Positions 24,301-39,300 of a stretch of DNA of 64,000 bases are shown here, piece after piece. Source of the DNA: Tetranychus cinnabarinus. Its lineage: Eukaryota; Arthropoda; Arachnida; Trombidiformes; Tetranychidae. How positions within the stretch are numbered: the first letter of the stretch is position 1; the number at the start of each line of letters is the position of its first letter. Where the stretch lies: NCBI GenBank assembly GCA_022266195.1, contig WHVY01000004.1, forward strand, positions 4,791,501 through 4,855,500, written 5' to 3'. Below the pieces are notes generated by a model. It was not told where the DNA came from and did no database searches. It saw nothing but the letters and a program-made list of their open reading frames with translations. Both the position numbers and the translations under genes were made by a program.

Positions 24301-27300
24301 ATTCAACCGGATAAATCAACAATATTTTTCATAATTTAGAATATTTTTTTTTCAAATCAAATTGTTGATTCTAAATTCATTGTTCATTAAAAGCATCACA
24401 ATGAGTCAAAAATCGATCGAAAAAATCATCACTTGGATGAAAAGAGTAAACTCGAAATTCACCTTCAAACTCAATTGAAATTATCCAACAAGATTGAGAT
24501 TTCGGACGAAAAACTGTGAACTGATGTAAACAGAGCGAATCCCGATCAAGTTTAGAAAAGCTGTTTTTCGAGAGAACTTTTTTCGATGATTTTCGAAATG
24601 ACAACACAATTCGAAAGTCGGATTATTTTGAAAAATTTGAACTTTCAGGTGAAGAATTGAAGAAAATTTATTCGAAGAAATTTTTCAGTTGAAAAGATTA
24701 AATTGAGATTCACTTACCTCCTACTGTTACACAAACCAAACGAAGTTCATCGCCTTCATTATATGGACCAATCAGTCCTCTTAACTCATTTCCTTGAGCA
24801 TCAGTTATTATTGGTTCTTCTGGTGGAACTGGTTCCATGAGAATCGAAAAGTAAAAAAAAGAACAAGAAAAATGAGCAAAGAAAAAGCAAGCCCAAGAAG
24901 TTGGTAAAAAAATTGATGACTAAAGTAAAGGGAAAAGGGAAAAGGTGGATTCCAAAAACATGAACAGAATAATCAATTAACTATCAAGTTGAATTTAATC
25001 AGCAAAAAGCGAGTGATAAATTTTTACAACACGTTATTCGACTCTTCTAATTGACTCACATCATCATCATCATCTTTATCACATCATAATTCTTGCTCAT
25101 CATCATTATCTTGATCAAACGAAAAAAGAAGAACAAAAAATTCATCGATTTCATGTTCTATTCATGTTGAGTTAGTGTTGACTTCAATTGACCTCCCACT
25201 CGACATTTAAACACAAAATTTTTGATTCTCTTTTCCCTCAGCCTCGAAACACTCGATGATAATCAAGCAATTATAGCAATCAATAAACAATTAGAGTTCT
25301 ATTAATAAATTTTCGAGAAAAAAACATTCTTTTGTAGTGACGAGACTGATTCATTTTCATTGCCATGAACGTGATCCTTGGCTATCCTACGTGATGGTCC
25401 AACTGAATGTTTATCAATATTTACTCAACCCTTTACACAACTCGACGCTATCCATTTCTTACCATCAACTGTTCATTAACATTCCAACTGGCGACTCGAA
25501 CATTTCTTGTACTTTACCACAATTGGTTTCGTTCCGCTTTCATTTTCCTTTCCTTGTTCCATGCAATCATTTTTCCTTTGCCTTCCGATTCCATGATGAA
25601 TATTAATATTCATTTGTTTTGTACTTTTTTCACTTTTTTTCTTCTACTCTCTTCCTTCATGATAATCATGATTTAACGCTAACCATTTGTACAACACTCA
25701 TTGTTATTATTCTTATAAAGTAATATATTTATTTATGAGTTAACAAGAAGAGAAAAAAAGAATCGAATAAAGATTATGAAGAAAAGATAAAAAACACGGA
25801 ATTTTGAACAGTTGATGTAAATATCTTTTTATGCACAAATCTTTGTTGCTAATATTGGAATCGAGTGGAAGGGAAAATGTTGAAATCCAAAGGTTAACCT
25901 GTTCGGTAACATTTAACCTTTCATTATTATTAATGAGCGAAACAATGTAATTAACCATGTCTAGACCTCATCTTGAGTGTAACCTCTTTTGGGTCCAATT
26001 TGTTCGTCATGATAAATTGATAATAAACTTGCAAATTATACATGAAACACTCTCGTCTGATGCATTGATGAGAAAAAATGAATTGATCAATTTTACATGA
26101 TTAAATTGAACAGTTGCTTTTCTCTTGAAAAGGTGCAAAGCTTTTCGTTTAACAAATGAGCTGACATTTGGTTACGTCAAGCCTTTGGTTAGACAAGATT
26201 GGTAAATGTTGCTGTCTGCTTCACTGCTTGCTTTGCAATTCAATTTGTTCAATTAATTTTGTTGGTCAAAAAATTTAAACAGTAAAATGATAAATCTTTC
26301 AAATTGCTTCTCTGGTATAAATATTGGTAAAATTATGCAGTCAATGAACTTTTTTTTCTCAATCTCTTTTTCCCTCTTCTTTCAGTGGTGGAAAAATGCA
26401 AAATTTGGAAATCTTTCAATGCAATTTTCTCTTGAATGTAAATTTTTCATGGCTTTTTTCAGCTCGAGATATTTCATTCTATTCATGGAAAATACTTCAA
26501 CAGTTCGCTATACTAGTAATTTGATAACATTTGTGAGGCGTCAAAGCAAAGAAACGCTTCAATTTAAAATTCTTATCAACTCTACATTTGCATGACTTTG
26601 TTTCTAACAACTTGAGATAAATATCCGTTTCAAGTCTTTCTTCATGATTATCTTTTCGATTCAATTTTCAATTTTATCTTTATGAAAGTATCTATTATTG
26701 CTGTGACGAATGCCAAACACATCTCATTTCTATTCACACATTCTCTTGCATTTTGCGCTACTTCACCAAACTCGGATTTTGACCCAAATGGGAAAACATG
26801 ATAACATCGAACTTTCTGACCGTCTAATGGTCCAATGGCATTCTCTCCGTTTCCTTATCATTTTTTGGATGCGAAATCACTTTCTCATTATGAAATCATC
26901 TTTAAAGTCGCCACTTCTTTAAGTCTATCTTTGGTGGCATCAGTTCAAACTGACTACTTCAAGGTGCCTAAACTTCTTTAGCTTCAGTTTTCGCTCATCT
27001 CCACACTTCAGTCACAATTGTAATGAACAAATTTTATCAATTTTGGATTAATTTCGATTTCGATTTTTTGTGGTACACATCGCTTTGAACTGCTAACGAG
27101 TCTATCTTGCGCAATTAAACTTTTACTTTGGTAACTTTTATTCGAAAATTCATTTCATGGATATTAGCAGCTCTTATTGGAGCATAATTTATGATTAAAT
27201 TCCTAAATTGAATAAGTCATGGTTGAAAATAGGCGATAAAAAGTGATCTTGAAAAACATTGATTTCTGCCTTTTGCTTTTCTTCCAATAACATAATGACT

Positions 27301-30300
27301 TTTGTCATGACTGTTGAAGCATTAAACTTGAGGTTGACGGTTCAAGTTTCAATCAATGTAAGGTTAAGTTAGATTAACTTGGATTAGGAGAGTGAGGCGA
27401 ACAAAAAATGGTCCAATTTTTAAGAGAAATTACCAAACTTCTAAATCAGATGTTAACAGAAATGACAAATCGAACAGTAATAGTATAAATTGTACTTACC
27501 GATAACTTTAAGACTAATTACAGTGTTTAAAGTTCGAGCTTTCTTAAAGTCAACTCGACAACGATAGACACCAGCATCCATCAATTTAATGGGATCAATT
27601 TGTAAAAATGCTGGTCGATTGTGTAAATTGAAATACGCTCGACCTGAAGAAAGTAATGGGAAAAAAGAAGAAAAAAGTTAATAGAGAAATGAGAGTAAAG
27701 GCAGAAATGGAAAAAGTAGAAAAGAAATAAAGTCCAGAGAAGAGAAAGAAAAAGGGCAAAGAAGAAAAATCAGTGTAAAAAGACGTAAAGAGTGCAAAAG
27801 GAATATCATGAAATATTTGACGAAAGAAGAGAAAAGAGTGGAAAAAATGAATCGACTGAATCATGATGCATCATCATCTTAAATTTTGTTGGTCTAAAAG
27901 AGCAATAAAAATAGTGAGAAATGGTTTGAACTCTGAAAACAATCAATGAGCTTAAATTGATCTTCTCATGAGCTTACAATATTTTCTTCCTCTTCATCCA
28001 TTTGCCATGAGTTACAATACAGGTAGCAAAGGAACAGGGAACAAGAAAGGTTAAGCAAGAGAAAAAATGAGAAGAAAAAAATTTTCTCCTTACCCTTCTT
28101 GTTAAGAAGTTTCACTCCCAGTGCTTTTCTTTGCACTTTTACACCTCCTTCCTGCTAATCATCATCAACAACAATACTCTTCATCTTTGTCTCTTTTACC
28201 ATCATCATCATCATCATCATCTTTACTCATTTCACATATCGTTTACCTAACAAAAGGCTATTCTATTGGAAGCGATTTTTCATTTGGCAAAAGACCATAT
28301 TTAACTTACGCTTAACGTCTTATCTTCACCCTTACTTGCCTCTTCATCATAATCATCATTTTTCGGTTTTTTCTCCTTCTCACCATTTTTTCTCGCCTTC
28401 ACTTTCCATTATACACAATGGAAAGTTTATCATGAAATAATCCATCATTGAGTTTTGGCTGAAAACTAAACACCAAAAAGATCGTTTCTCCCCTTTTCAC
28501 CCATCAAACCTCTTCATCCTCACCATCATAATCATTGTCTTCTTAAGGAGAATAACTCAGTTTAAGAAAATTATTTTGCTGTGATTACTGGGCTACGCCT
28601 TTAACTAGGAATTGTCACAAATAACAAACAATCCATCTTGCTTAAAATGAGTTTGTTATCACTTTTACTTGTTCTCACCCTTTTCCAAGTTGATTTTCTC
28701 GAGTAAATTCTGAACAGAAAATGAAGGGAAAAGCCTGAGAGAATGATGAAGGAAAAAAAGTAGGCAATGAATGAGGCAACAGAAAAACATGAAAGGTAAA
28801 TCTTTTTTTTTCTTCTTCTTTTCTCACTCGCAAATAAAGTTAAGCAAAGCTTCAAAGTCAATTGAGTTTCCACCACGAATATCAATTGATAGCATTACTA
28901 ACTTTCAATCATAACAATATACTTAAACGATTATCGAGCTTCTTAGTGTTCAATTTTTACTTTTTCTCATCACATTTTCCTGCTCTCTTGTGCTCATTTT
29001 TATCTCTACTTTGCAAAGTAATTTTGTGCTATTATACCATCTTGAGCTTGGGAAAAATTGATCAACAAAATTTTACATTTCATCCCGTTTTAAATTCTTT
29101 TGACCGACTTCGGTCGGTATTGAAGAAATGGAAATTTTGTGGTTATCTTCACTTGAATGACTACGATTCATTGAAATGATGAAAACGATTTTACTATTTA
29201 TTGTAAATTGACTTTACTTTTTTATTCAACCAAACATGAAATTCATATTAAATTCATGTGATATCATGTTTAATGTGGTAAATGATAAACACAAGTAAGG
29301 TATGAAAAAAGCATTTAACTTGTGAAAGAAGTTGAAGAGGAAGAAGAAAAGGTTTGCATCAGATGTTGAAATGTGTAAAGTTTAATGGCAAGAAAAAGGT
29401 TGAAATACGTGTTGAGAAGAAAAGGTGAAAATTATCTCATCAAAAGGGGAGAGCAAAGAAAATGCAATTCAACGTGAACAACATTTTGTTTCACTTTGAA
29501 AGTCAATCCTCTAAAGGGATTCTTTACCTCTCAAAGTTTACTTCAATCTTTTATTTAGAATCAACAATGCAATTTTATTGCAAAATAAAAAGCATAATTG
29601 AAGCTTTTAAGAAACCTAAAAAAGATGTAAATCTAAAAACTTAATACTCAATTCGACAACAAATTATTTAATCGTCATTTGTTTGCTTCCAACCATAAAA
29701 TTCGAATCTTGTCCGTAGAGAATTTCAAGGTCGTCGAATTATCTTTTTTTACCGATTTATTTTTTAAGTGAAAATAAACTCTTTAGTGAAAACGAAAAAT
29801 GAAAATGAGATAAATACTAAATTAAAAGCTGGCATCACATCTTTCGATTTCGGCCACTCTTGATTCACCTCATCGAGTCTGAAATTCTTCACGGGGGAAG
29901 CAAAAGGCGCGCCCGCAGCGAAGATCAATAAGTGCATGAATAGGTCCTTCTCGGTCAGTTCATTTTGGAGCAGCAATCGCTCGATTGGGTTGCCTCTTTG
30001 GGTACTATGGGTACTATCTATCAATTCTGATACATTAAATTCTGAGTGTAGCGTTTGGGAACCTTCTCTTGTGAGTTATTATATCAATACAAAGCGCATC
30101 AGTTTAAAAATTTATTTCAATTAATTAGATTAAATACCTGAAACTGATCTGGTTAGAAGAATTGCTTTCTCCAGTTGCTAATAGCATGGTAACACCAACT
30201 TGGTTAAGTTAACCTACCTGGCTTTATGAATTTGAAATTAAAATTTAGCAATTAGCAAATTTGATCTTGTAAATTGAAAATCAAAATTTATCTGAATAAA

Positions 30301-33300
30301 ACCTCTACAACGCTTATTTGTTACAAATGATCATTTCACTTATTTCTCTTTACTCCATCTTTTACACAATTTAATTGAATTTGACTCTTTAAACGCAATA
30401 ATTGGCCCAGTTGTGACTTCTTTTATCCCCATTAATTCACTTGCGATTGAATAATACCATTATTACAATTGCAAATTACTTTATTATCTACTTTTCGTTG
30501 TCACGTCATCCTTTACTTTAATACATCAAACACTGGATTGACAATTTTGCTTCTTCTCCCTTTAACTCCTTTACAATTCAATTTCAATAATTCATCATTA
30601 CATAAATATCGATTTCAATTTATCAGAGAAGGAAAAACACTTTTCACTCTTGATGTGCAAATCAAAGTTTTTTCACTTCTTTTCTCATGGAATACTTTAC
30701 AATTGAAGAATATTTTTTTCTCAATTTCAACAAGAAAAAAAGTGCAGAAGAAGACAAAAAGTCATCAACATTTAAGGTCAACATTTTTCTTTTGGAAAGT
30801 TTCATTTTTACCTTGTTCCTTTCATGAAATGTATCGATGAAATGAATGAAAGAAAAGAGTTGATTTACAACCAATTTTTGGGTTGAGCTTTGTTCACTTA
30901 TTTGCTATTTGCGATATTACATTTTTCTTTACTCATTCCTCTCTTTTGCATATTTCATCATGTTTTTATTTTTCATGGTAAACTTTGAATCAACAACTCA
31001 ATCTATGTAACTAGATATGTATGAAATGAGGCAAAAGGCAAGTGACTTTCTTTACTTTGCCAAAATAAATACACAAGTTGAGTGGCGAGGTAATATTTCA
31101 ACGAGAAAAACTTAATTTCCTCTTCATTATGGGAATTGATCTTTCATCTTGTTCCCTTTACTTTATACATTTTTTTGCTTCTTGCTTTGCCTTCCCAGTG
31201 AGCCTGAAATCGTGTTTGATATGACGTTACAATTATGATGGATAAAAACAGAAAAATAACATGTTTACCTTATGATTAAGGCGAAATGAGATTATGTGAA
31301 AAGAGAGAAGAAAAAAGAGACAGAATAAAATGAAAATTCCATGTGTTACAGAGAAAATTCATGAAAACATTTTTCTCTTTCTTTTTAGCTTCAAAATCAT
31401 GATTGTCTTGATAATCCTCAGTTTTCAGTTGAAATGAAAAAGCATTGAAAAAAAGTTAATCAAACTTTTCGATCAAAAAATGTTGATGAATTTTTGGAAA
31501 ATGAATTTTTCGTTATTAAATTATGTAAAGTTTTATCAATTTATGCATCAATTTGATAGTCTTGCAGTCGACTGTTAGCAATTGTTGAAAGGTGATTAAG
31601 TGTTAAATGTAAGGCTAATTAGGTGAGAATATTAGAGAATTTAATATTTGTGAAGGACTTGAAATTACTTTTCTATTTTAGGTTCTGGGTTCTTCGAGAA
31701 ATGATTTTGATCTTGCGAATAGAAAACGATAAAGAATTTGGAAGTTTTCTGGATTTTTTGGTAACAGGTTTGCTGTATTAACGGTTCATTATTGTTACCG
31801 CAGATGAGGAATTGAATAGGTGAAGAAGAAAGAAAGATTCTTATTCTTGGTTGAGGAGAGATTATTTGCTCGATCCCAGTCCTAGTTGAACTCGAAAGAC
31901 CTTCGTAATTGGAAACAAATGGAATTGCATTCAATTTGTCATCTTTTGATTCTTTTCTTTCCTTTTTGGGTTATCTTTTTCAATTCAAACCAATTTTTGT
32001 GTCAATAATTTTTCCCTTTTCAAAAGCATTCTATTATTGATGATGAAATGTATTTCAACAATCATTTTCCTATTATCTCAATGCTTATGTTTATTTCAAT
32101 ATTTAATTTTCTCCAGAACTGGATATTTACTTTTGTGGCCAGATCACCTTTTGTTGTTCCATGTTAAACATCAAAAGACAAAAGCTATTCATTTGAATTG
32201 CTCTAAACCTTCCGTCTGTTTGCTTCCAATTTCACTTTTCTCGACCTCATTATTTCCCTTTCAATTGCGAGATTTAAAAAGATTACATTTCTTATCCGAT
32301 TAAATCATCGAAAAGTATTCATTTTCAGTTTCATCAGATGATAGTTTTCCTTGATTCTGTGAACTCAATCAATTTTAAAGGTCAAGATTCCTAGACAGAA
32401 ATGCCACATTCCATGTTTCAGAAAATTGCAAGGAATGAAAATTCTCTGTTTGCTTAGTCGATCTTCAAAATCGTATTGGTTCTATTAATATTTCGTTCGT
32501 ACCAATAGTCATTTCTCTGAATTTAACCTTCCAAAGACCAACTGTTATCAGAATCTTGATTATAATTTCCGATTTAATCATTTCTATTTCCGTTTATCAA
32601 GAATCTCAAAGGGAGAAAGAATAAGAAATAGAACTGAAAATGTAAAATTAAAGCAGAAATAATAGGAATGCAAATAGTCTTAGGATAAAAATTTGTGAAT
32701 TTTTCAAATTCTATTCTTTTCTTTACACAAAGATTCAATTTTTTTAACAAAAATACAGCAAAAGAGTCTTGAAAATCTATAGAGATTCAAATGCATATCA
32801 CTTAATGTTCCTTCATCGAATCCCAAGGCAAGTTTATGCAAGGTAAGAAAAGGCAAAGACTCTTGCAAATTCACTCCACGCTTTGATTATAAAGATGGGA
32901 ACAAGGAAAGTAGGAAAGTCTGTTAGCAAGATGAAGCATGATAATGATGAGGTAAGTTGAAAGGTTGATGTAAAAGTTGATTGAGTACAAGGAATGTCAA
33001 TCCATGTCAAGTTAAATGTTTATTAAATTTCGACTATTAACTTAGTTGTTTGTCGAGCACACTCACCTCTACGTACGTATCATCTATCATCAGCTTGTTA
33101 ACGTGCAAAAAAAGTGTTTAAACAAAAGAAAATTTTCCCTCCTTTAGTCTGGATTCATCAACAACTGATACTCAATGTTAGCCAAAAGAAAAAGTTGAAA
33201 CTCGAAAAAATGAAACGATAAAAAAATTGATGAGCAAAGTTATTTAATGAAATTACGAGTTTAATTATCAGAACTTTGAATAATTTTCATTTGATTTAAT

Positions 33301-36300
33301 AGAAGATTCACTTTTTGCAATCTCACCAAATGAAAACAAATTTTTGCCTGAATTGGCGTTTATCTTGGATAAGAGCTTGGATGGCAAAAGGTTGAAAATC
33401 AAGTTTCGAGCTTCTTTTCATTTCCAACTTTACAAGCTTAATCATCAACTTTCACTGATGAAAATGATGCAAATGGCAATAAGTTTTTTCCCTACAAATT
33501 TTGTCATTTCAATGAAACATGAGAATCAATAGTCAACAGTTTAACCAAGAGTTGTGAAAATATCATTAAAAGCATTTTTTGATGGGAAAAAAGTTCGACT
33601 TGGTTTGACAAGATGAACAAATTCCATCTCTTTAGCGGAATTGAACCTTTGTGGTACGTTAGATCCAAGAGGTTCATCTATTGACTGAAAATCTCATATT
33701 CATTGATGATTATCTCATGTTGAAAATGGTACAATGAGTTTTGGAGAAAAGTTTCTCGGACTAATTCTTTGTTTGACTTTACTCTGAATTGCCTGATAAC
33801 AATAATGATGATGATGATTATGCATCCATCAACCTGCAATTGAACATTACCTTACATTGACTTTGCATTAGATGAATTTCGACTCTTTTTTATTGACCTA
33901 AATCGCAGTATAAACATTAGAAAACTCGAAATGTAAAGGGAAAAGTAAAGGCAGAAAAGTGCTCATTTAGAGACAAAACTGTAAAAAGTAAATGTCATTA
34001 CAAAACATTTTGCTTGATAAAAGGTAAATGAGTTGCAGTTGAGTGCAAAATCAAAGCTTTACGAACCTCTTAAGCATGGAGAGTAAAGAGGAGGAAGAAA
34101 AAAAAGGAAAAGTCAAATGTTTCGATGGAAGGGTCAAATGGGTAATGCTCGATATGAGTGGATACAATATAAATGGTCACCATATTTTGTTGCCATTTGC
34201 GAATAGAAGAGAAAAGGAAAAAAGGTAATTTTCCTTGAAAGGCTAATTTACGTCGAAATGTACGGAGAAAAGCACAAAGTGAACCTCATTTTTGCTGCTA
34301 ATAAGCTAATGATGGTCAGAAGGTGAAACGTTATTTTCCCTTTCATTTCATTTTCCACTCGAAACATTCATCTTTTTTAGTTTATTGAAATTTTCTTTTT
34401 CATTCCATTGCAAGATATTCATTTTTATAGATTTTAATGAAATCCTTTCAAGCATTTTGGCAATTCTTGAGCAATAAAAAGGCACTTTTCAACGATAATT
34501 TGATAATGATTATTGAACTTATCGATTCCAAGTTGAGGATTCATTTTGTGCAAAGAATTGTTCATTTCTTGTTTGCTTCGTTTCTAGTAGTTTCACTGAC
34601 AATTGATTGCAATAAAAATGAAAATCTTTATTTCCATTTTTTGCTTGCTTTTTCCTTCGCTGGTATTTTGACACAATCAAAAGTGTCATTAAGGTTAAGA
34701 TTCAAAGAGTTGAGTTGAAAGAAGCAAAAAAGTTGAATAAAGATGACATTGTTGGTGTAAAGGTAAAGTATCAAGTTAAAGTAAAGTTGAAAAGTTCCAA
34801 GTTTCCAAATTTTCTTTCATTTTCCTTGTTGTTTATATTTTGGCAACTTTTCTCTTTTTTACTATTCTTTTCATTCTTGTACACTTTTTGCCCTTATTTT
34901 TCCATCAGCAATCCAAACAATCGAAAAATTTTGTTTCACTATTCTGCTCAGGAACTTTATGAATTGTCTTTACAGTATAAACACGGTGAATCACCTTAAT
35001 CATCGCACACTTTGAAATTTTAGTAAAACTTTGAAAGGCAAAGAAACGAAAAAAACTGTGTAAACTTGAAGCTCAACATTTCTGGTCACTGAACTGAGGC
35101 AACAATAAACAAGACCGAAAACAACATTTTCATTGTCTATTGCATATCCACTTTTACTCTTTACCTCGTTGGCCAACAAAATATCAAGTCAAGGCAAACA
35201 TTGAAGCAACTCTATTTGCATCAATTCAAGACATCTTTTTGTATCCCATTACAGGCTATTTATTTGTCAATCACAACTTTTTTTTCTCTCTTCTCCTGTT
35301 CAAGCAGATCAGCTTGAAATTTTCATTGTATTCAAGATGATTTTTTCTCCAAAGCCTTTGTCCATTTAATGGTTATTGAACACAAACACGGCAATTGAAG
35401 TACAAAAAGAGTGAGAAAAAAGTGAAAGGTCAATAGTCAGATTGGGATGGAAAAAAGTCGAGATGAAAATAAAGGCAATCCATGAGTGAAGAGAAAAAAA
35501 GGAATGGAAAAAAATGAAAAAACGTACAAGAATAAACTGAGCTGTGGAAATAACATGAACATAATAATTCATGGTAATGTTGAAATGTATTCAAGTCCAG
35601 TTGGAAAATGATGAGGCGTAGTTATGATGAACTTTATCGAAGCGTGAAAAGTTTCTCTCATGATTCACTGCAACCTTGATCAATATCTTTTTGTATAAAA
35701 AAAGCAACTTGTACCTTCTTATCATGTCATATTGATGATGATATTTTTTACTCGAATTTCATAGGAACAATGAAAGAGTTTGAACAAGAGAAAAAGGTGA
35801 AAGGACGAAATGAAACGAAAGATTTGAAGCTCATTGACGGTCTGGACCCTGGCTGGTTGGGTGTAAACGAACATGAATTTTTGACTAGACAAGCTTCAGT
35901 GAAGCTCACCTGGCCACGTTTGAGGAACAGAACAGAGAAACATAAGTAAATGTCAATTGAATGAGCATCAAGTTCATTCTCTAACAATAGATTGTTAGCT
36001 AAATTAATGTTGGGATTGCTTTCAAAATTTTTACAAAGAAACATTTTCTCTCGAGCAGTAGTTCTGATGAAATAAAATTTACGAGTCAAATCAATTTTTC
36101 ATAAACTTTCATCGAATTTATGGAAATTCAAAATCATTTATTCGAACTTTTTTGTTCAATTTTACGAATTGATGAATGCGATTCTCAAGAATAAAAATCT
36201 TGAATTTTGCAAAAAAAATATTCTAATAAAAATGTCTCGTTTTTGTAATCATAAAATTGACTTTGATTTAAAGTTTGGAACGAAATTTTTATGGAGTTTT

Positions 36301-39300
36301 TACAGCTTTTGAATGAAGTTGATTTCAACTTTAATATTGACATTTAAACATTTAAAGGCTCATCAAAGTGTCAAATTGAAAGAGCAATAATAATGGTCAT
36401 TAAGCATTCACCTTCAAGTCAATCAAGTTTGAAAGCAAAAGTTGACCCAAAAAATGTACTTTGACAAGTTTAATTTTCCATCAAAAGTGGCCATCTTTTC
36501 TCGTCCTTTTTTTCACCCAAACATTATCTCAAAATAGTTAATCAATTTGGTCATCAATGAGTTGTAAAAAGATGAAGATAAAGAAGAAAGAGAGAGAGAG
36601 AGAAAAGAGTGTTTAACTGATTCCAAACTGAACCATTAATTAAAGTTGTTGTCGTGATTTTTATGCACAATTTTAACAACCCTTTTTGCTGTATGAATGT
36701 GACTCTTTCATTTCTCCCTGGATACTTATTTTCTTCATGTCCACTTGACAGAGACAGCATGGAACCAGCAAAAAGATTTAAACAGAAAACCAGAGAAGAG
36801 AAAGAGATTTTCTCTCTGCAACCTTCTCATCATTTTATCATGAATTTAATAGCAAACACTCCCAGCTACACCCTCCCACAAGTCATTACTCCTTGTTAAC
36901 TTTTCTGCTCCCATTTTGAGTAACTCAACAATTACGGTTACAAAGCATGTTACACATCAATAAACGACTTCTTGTCCCTAACAGTGTTCCCTTCACTTTC
37001 CTGTTAACCCACACTTGTCCTTGCTTACTAATTTATCTGCAATCGATATTCAAGTTGAACATCATTTTCATGCCTCAAACCTCAACATGAGCTTAAAAAT
37101 TGATAATCAATTCAACTCTTTCTCAACTGACCAGTAATTATAAATTCAATTAATTGACATCAACTAAAGATAGTGTTTTGCAGCTGTCGAAGTAATTGAT
37201 CGTAAAAAGGGTCTAAATTGAGTAATTATCTATTAATTAAAGAGAAGCTCTTCTGGAAAAGTTCTAGATGTAAACGATGAAAATTGGCGAATTATTCAGT
37301 TTTGCTTTTTTCTCTTTTACATTTTCCAGTTTTACATGCTAATTTCAGGCTCATTATCAGCCAGTAAAGAAAACAGTAAATGATTAGTTTTCTGGACAAA
37401 AAAGTAGGCAAAGATGGTAAAGATTATTTTGTTGATGCAACTTGAAAATGTTATCTGCTGAGTGTGCAAAATGGCCGCTGTGAGTAAAAGATGTGATAAA
37501 GAGGATGAGTGGAAACGTGACTAATGTAAAAATGAAGGATCATGTTGCTAAAGATTTGTTATCTTTTATTGATTCTTGTGCATATTATATCATCAAAAGG
37601 GAAAAAAGTAGGAATGGAAGAGAGTGAATGAGGAAAAGTCTTGTTCAGCTGGCCTCATTGATGAATATGTGTGCATTTGTAAAAGATGGGGTCATTTGAG
37701 TTAATCTCGAGTCAAAGCAAAACAAAAATAGTCATCATCATTATCTTTATTCATTATCATTCGATTCAAATTATATTCATCATGAAAAGGTTACCAAATG
37801 AGTTGACCTTTTTTTCTGCCAGTTTTCTTGCAATCACTTGAGAATGACAAGATAATTATAAATTCAATCTTTCCAATGAACTCCAACGAAAAGGGTAAAT
37901 AGCTGTCCTCCAATGCATCATAAACCAAGAGAAAACATTGAATTTTCATCTCTACTCATAGCATGGATGTATGATGAATAGACAAAAATAGACATTCGAT
38001 TTGCAAAGGATCAAACATTTGCAACATAATTCAGAGAAGTTCAAGGATCGAAAAGAATTTTCCAATTCATTCCACTCGAACTTGTAGAGAGAGAAAATCC
38101 GTTCAAAATTCTGTCGAAACGTTACGAAAAAGTTAAATTTTGAGCAAAAGAAAGAAACAAAATTTTATTGCGAAATTCAAACATTTGAACCATTTCTGAT
38201 GTGAAACGAAACTTTAGTTTTTCAGTTATTGAATACATAAACTGAGAGTGAAGCTGGGAGTGAGCATCAGTGAGTGAATGATATGAATGAATATCTGGGA
38301 GTGAGAACGTGGAGTGAAAGCAAGGAGTGAATTGAAGGGAGTTTATTTTATTTACTAGCATTTGGGCGATGAAAGAGGCGAACAGGGTTGAAAAATGAAA
38401 AGCTGAAAATCATTTTAGGCTGGCATTGTTTTTTATCTCATTAAAAGGTGATAAACAATAAAATGGTATTAAATGATTTATTGCTGAATTGAGTCGAAAT
38501 TTTTGTTTGAAGAGAAGAGAAATGCTCAACAAAATAGGAAAGTCACCATTTTTATTGTAAAAGACAATGTATTTCATTTGAATAGTTTATCCATTTTTGT
38601 GGGTTTCCATACTATTTTAACCTAAAGCTGGGAATGAGAGAGTTAACCATAACTATAAATCATTTCCAGATAACATCATTTTCATTTTTGGGAGAAACAA
38701 TTGTTAACCCAAGTTGCTGGATAACTGGGAGTGTGTGAGTGAGCCAAACAATAATAATCATAATAGAGGGAAGAAACTTTTGATTCGCTGGATTAATTAG
38801 TTGGAAATAATGTTTATGTTAGCAACAGAAGAAGAAAGAAAAAAAAATTCTGTTATCAAATGCTTTATTCCATGCAACATTATTATTATTATTATTGCAG
38901 TTTTATTGTTCCTTGTAACTTATATAAATGTATAAATCCACAATTAATTGATAATTATCTAACTTTATTCATTTCTATTTCGCTTCTTTACATTTTCACC
39001 TTTGCCTAATTTAGTCGACCAATTTTAAACGCTCAACCATTGCCATAACAGTTCATCTTTATCAATCAAATGGAATGAGGTAAAATGATGATTTCAATGG
39101 AAATTTTGAATTCCTTTTCTGTTTAACTTTCACTCCAACATTTGCCTGTGAATCTACAAGAAAATAATTTCCTTTTCAACTTAAATTCCCTGTTTAATGA
39201 GCAACCCAGTGTTGGCCAAGAAAAGAGGTTCAGCCAAAAACTCACACTTTATCTTTAATTCTGTTTACCTTTTTCATCATTTTGCTTCTTCTCCTCTTCT

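Larger units (their letters stand above)
13338..24717 (-). other. sidestep-like intron 5 (about 11.4 kb)
   Basis: Contains the repeat cluster at 18190-19624, a related module at 22487-22515, and a (GAAAAA)n tract at about 13368-13396 that on the coding strand is the pyrimidine tract of the next acceptor. The remainder is low-complexity A/T-rich sequence with no supported gene. Confidence 0.72.

Noticed and set aside
35748..36089. Minus-strand 113-codon frame in intron 3
   Set aside because: Part is less A/T-rich, but no domain, no conserved motif, and a strong donor-like site cuts through it. Kept only as a possible recursive splice point.
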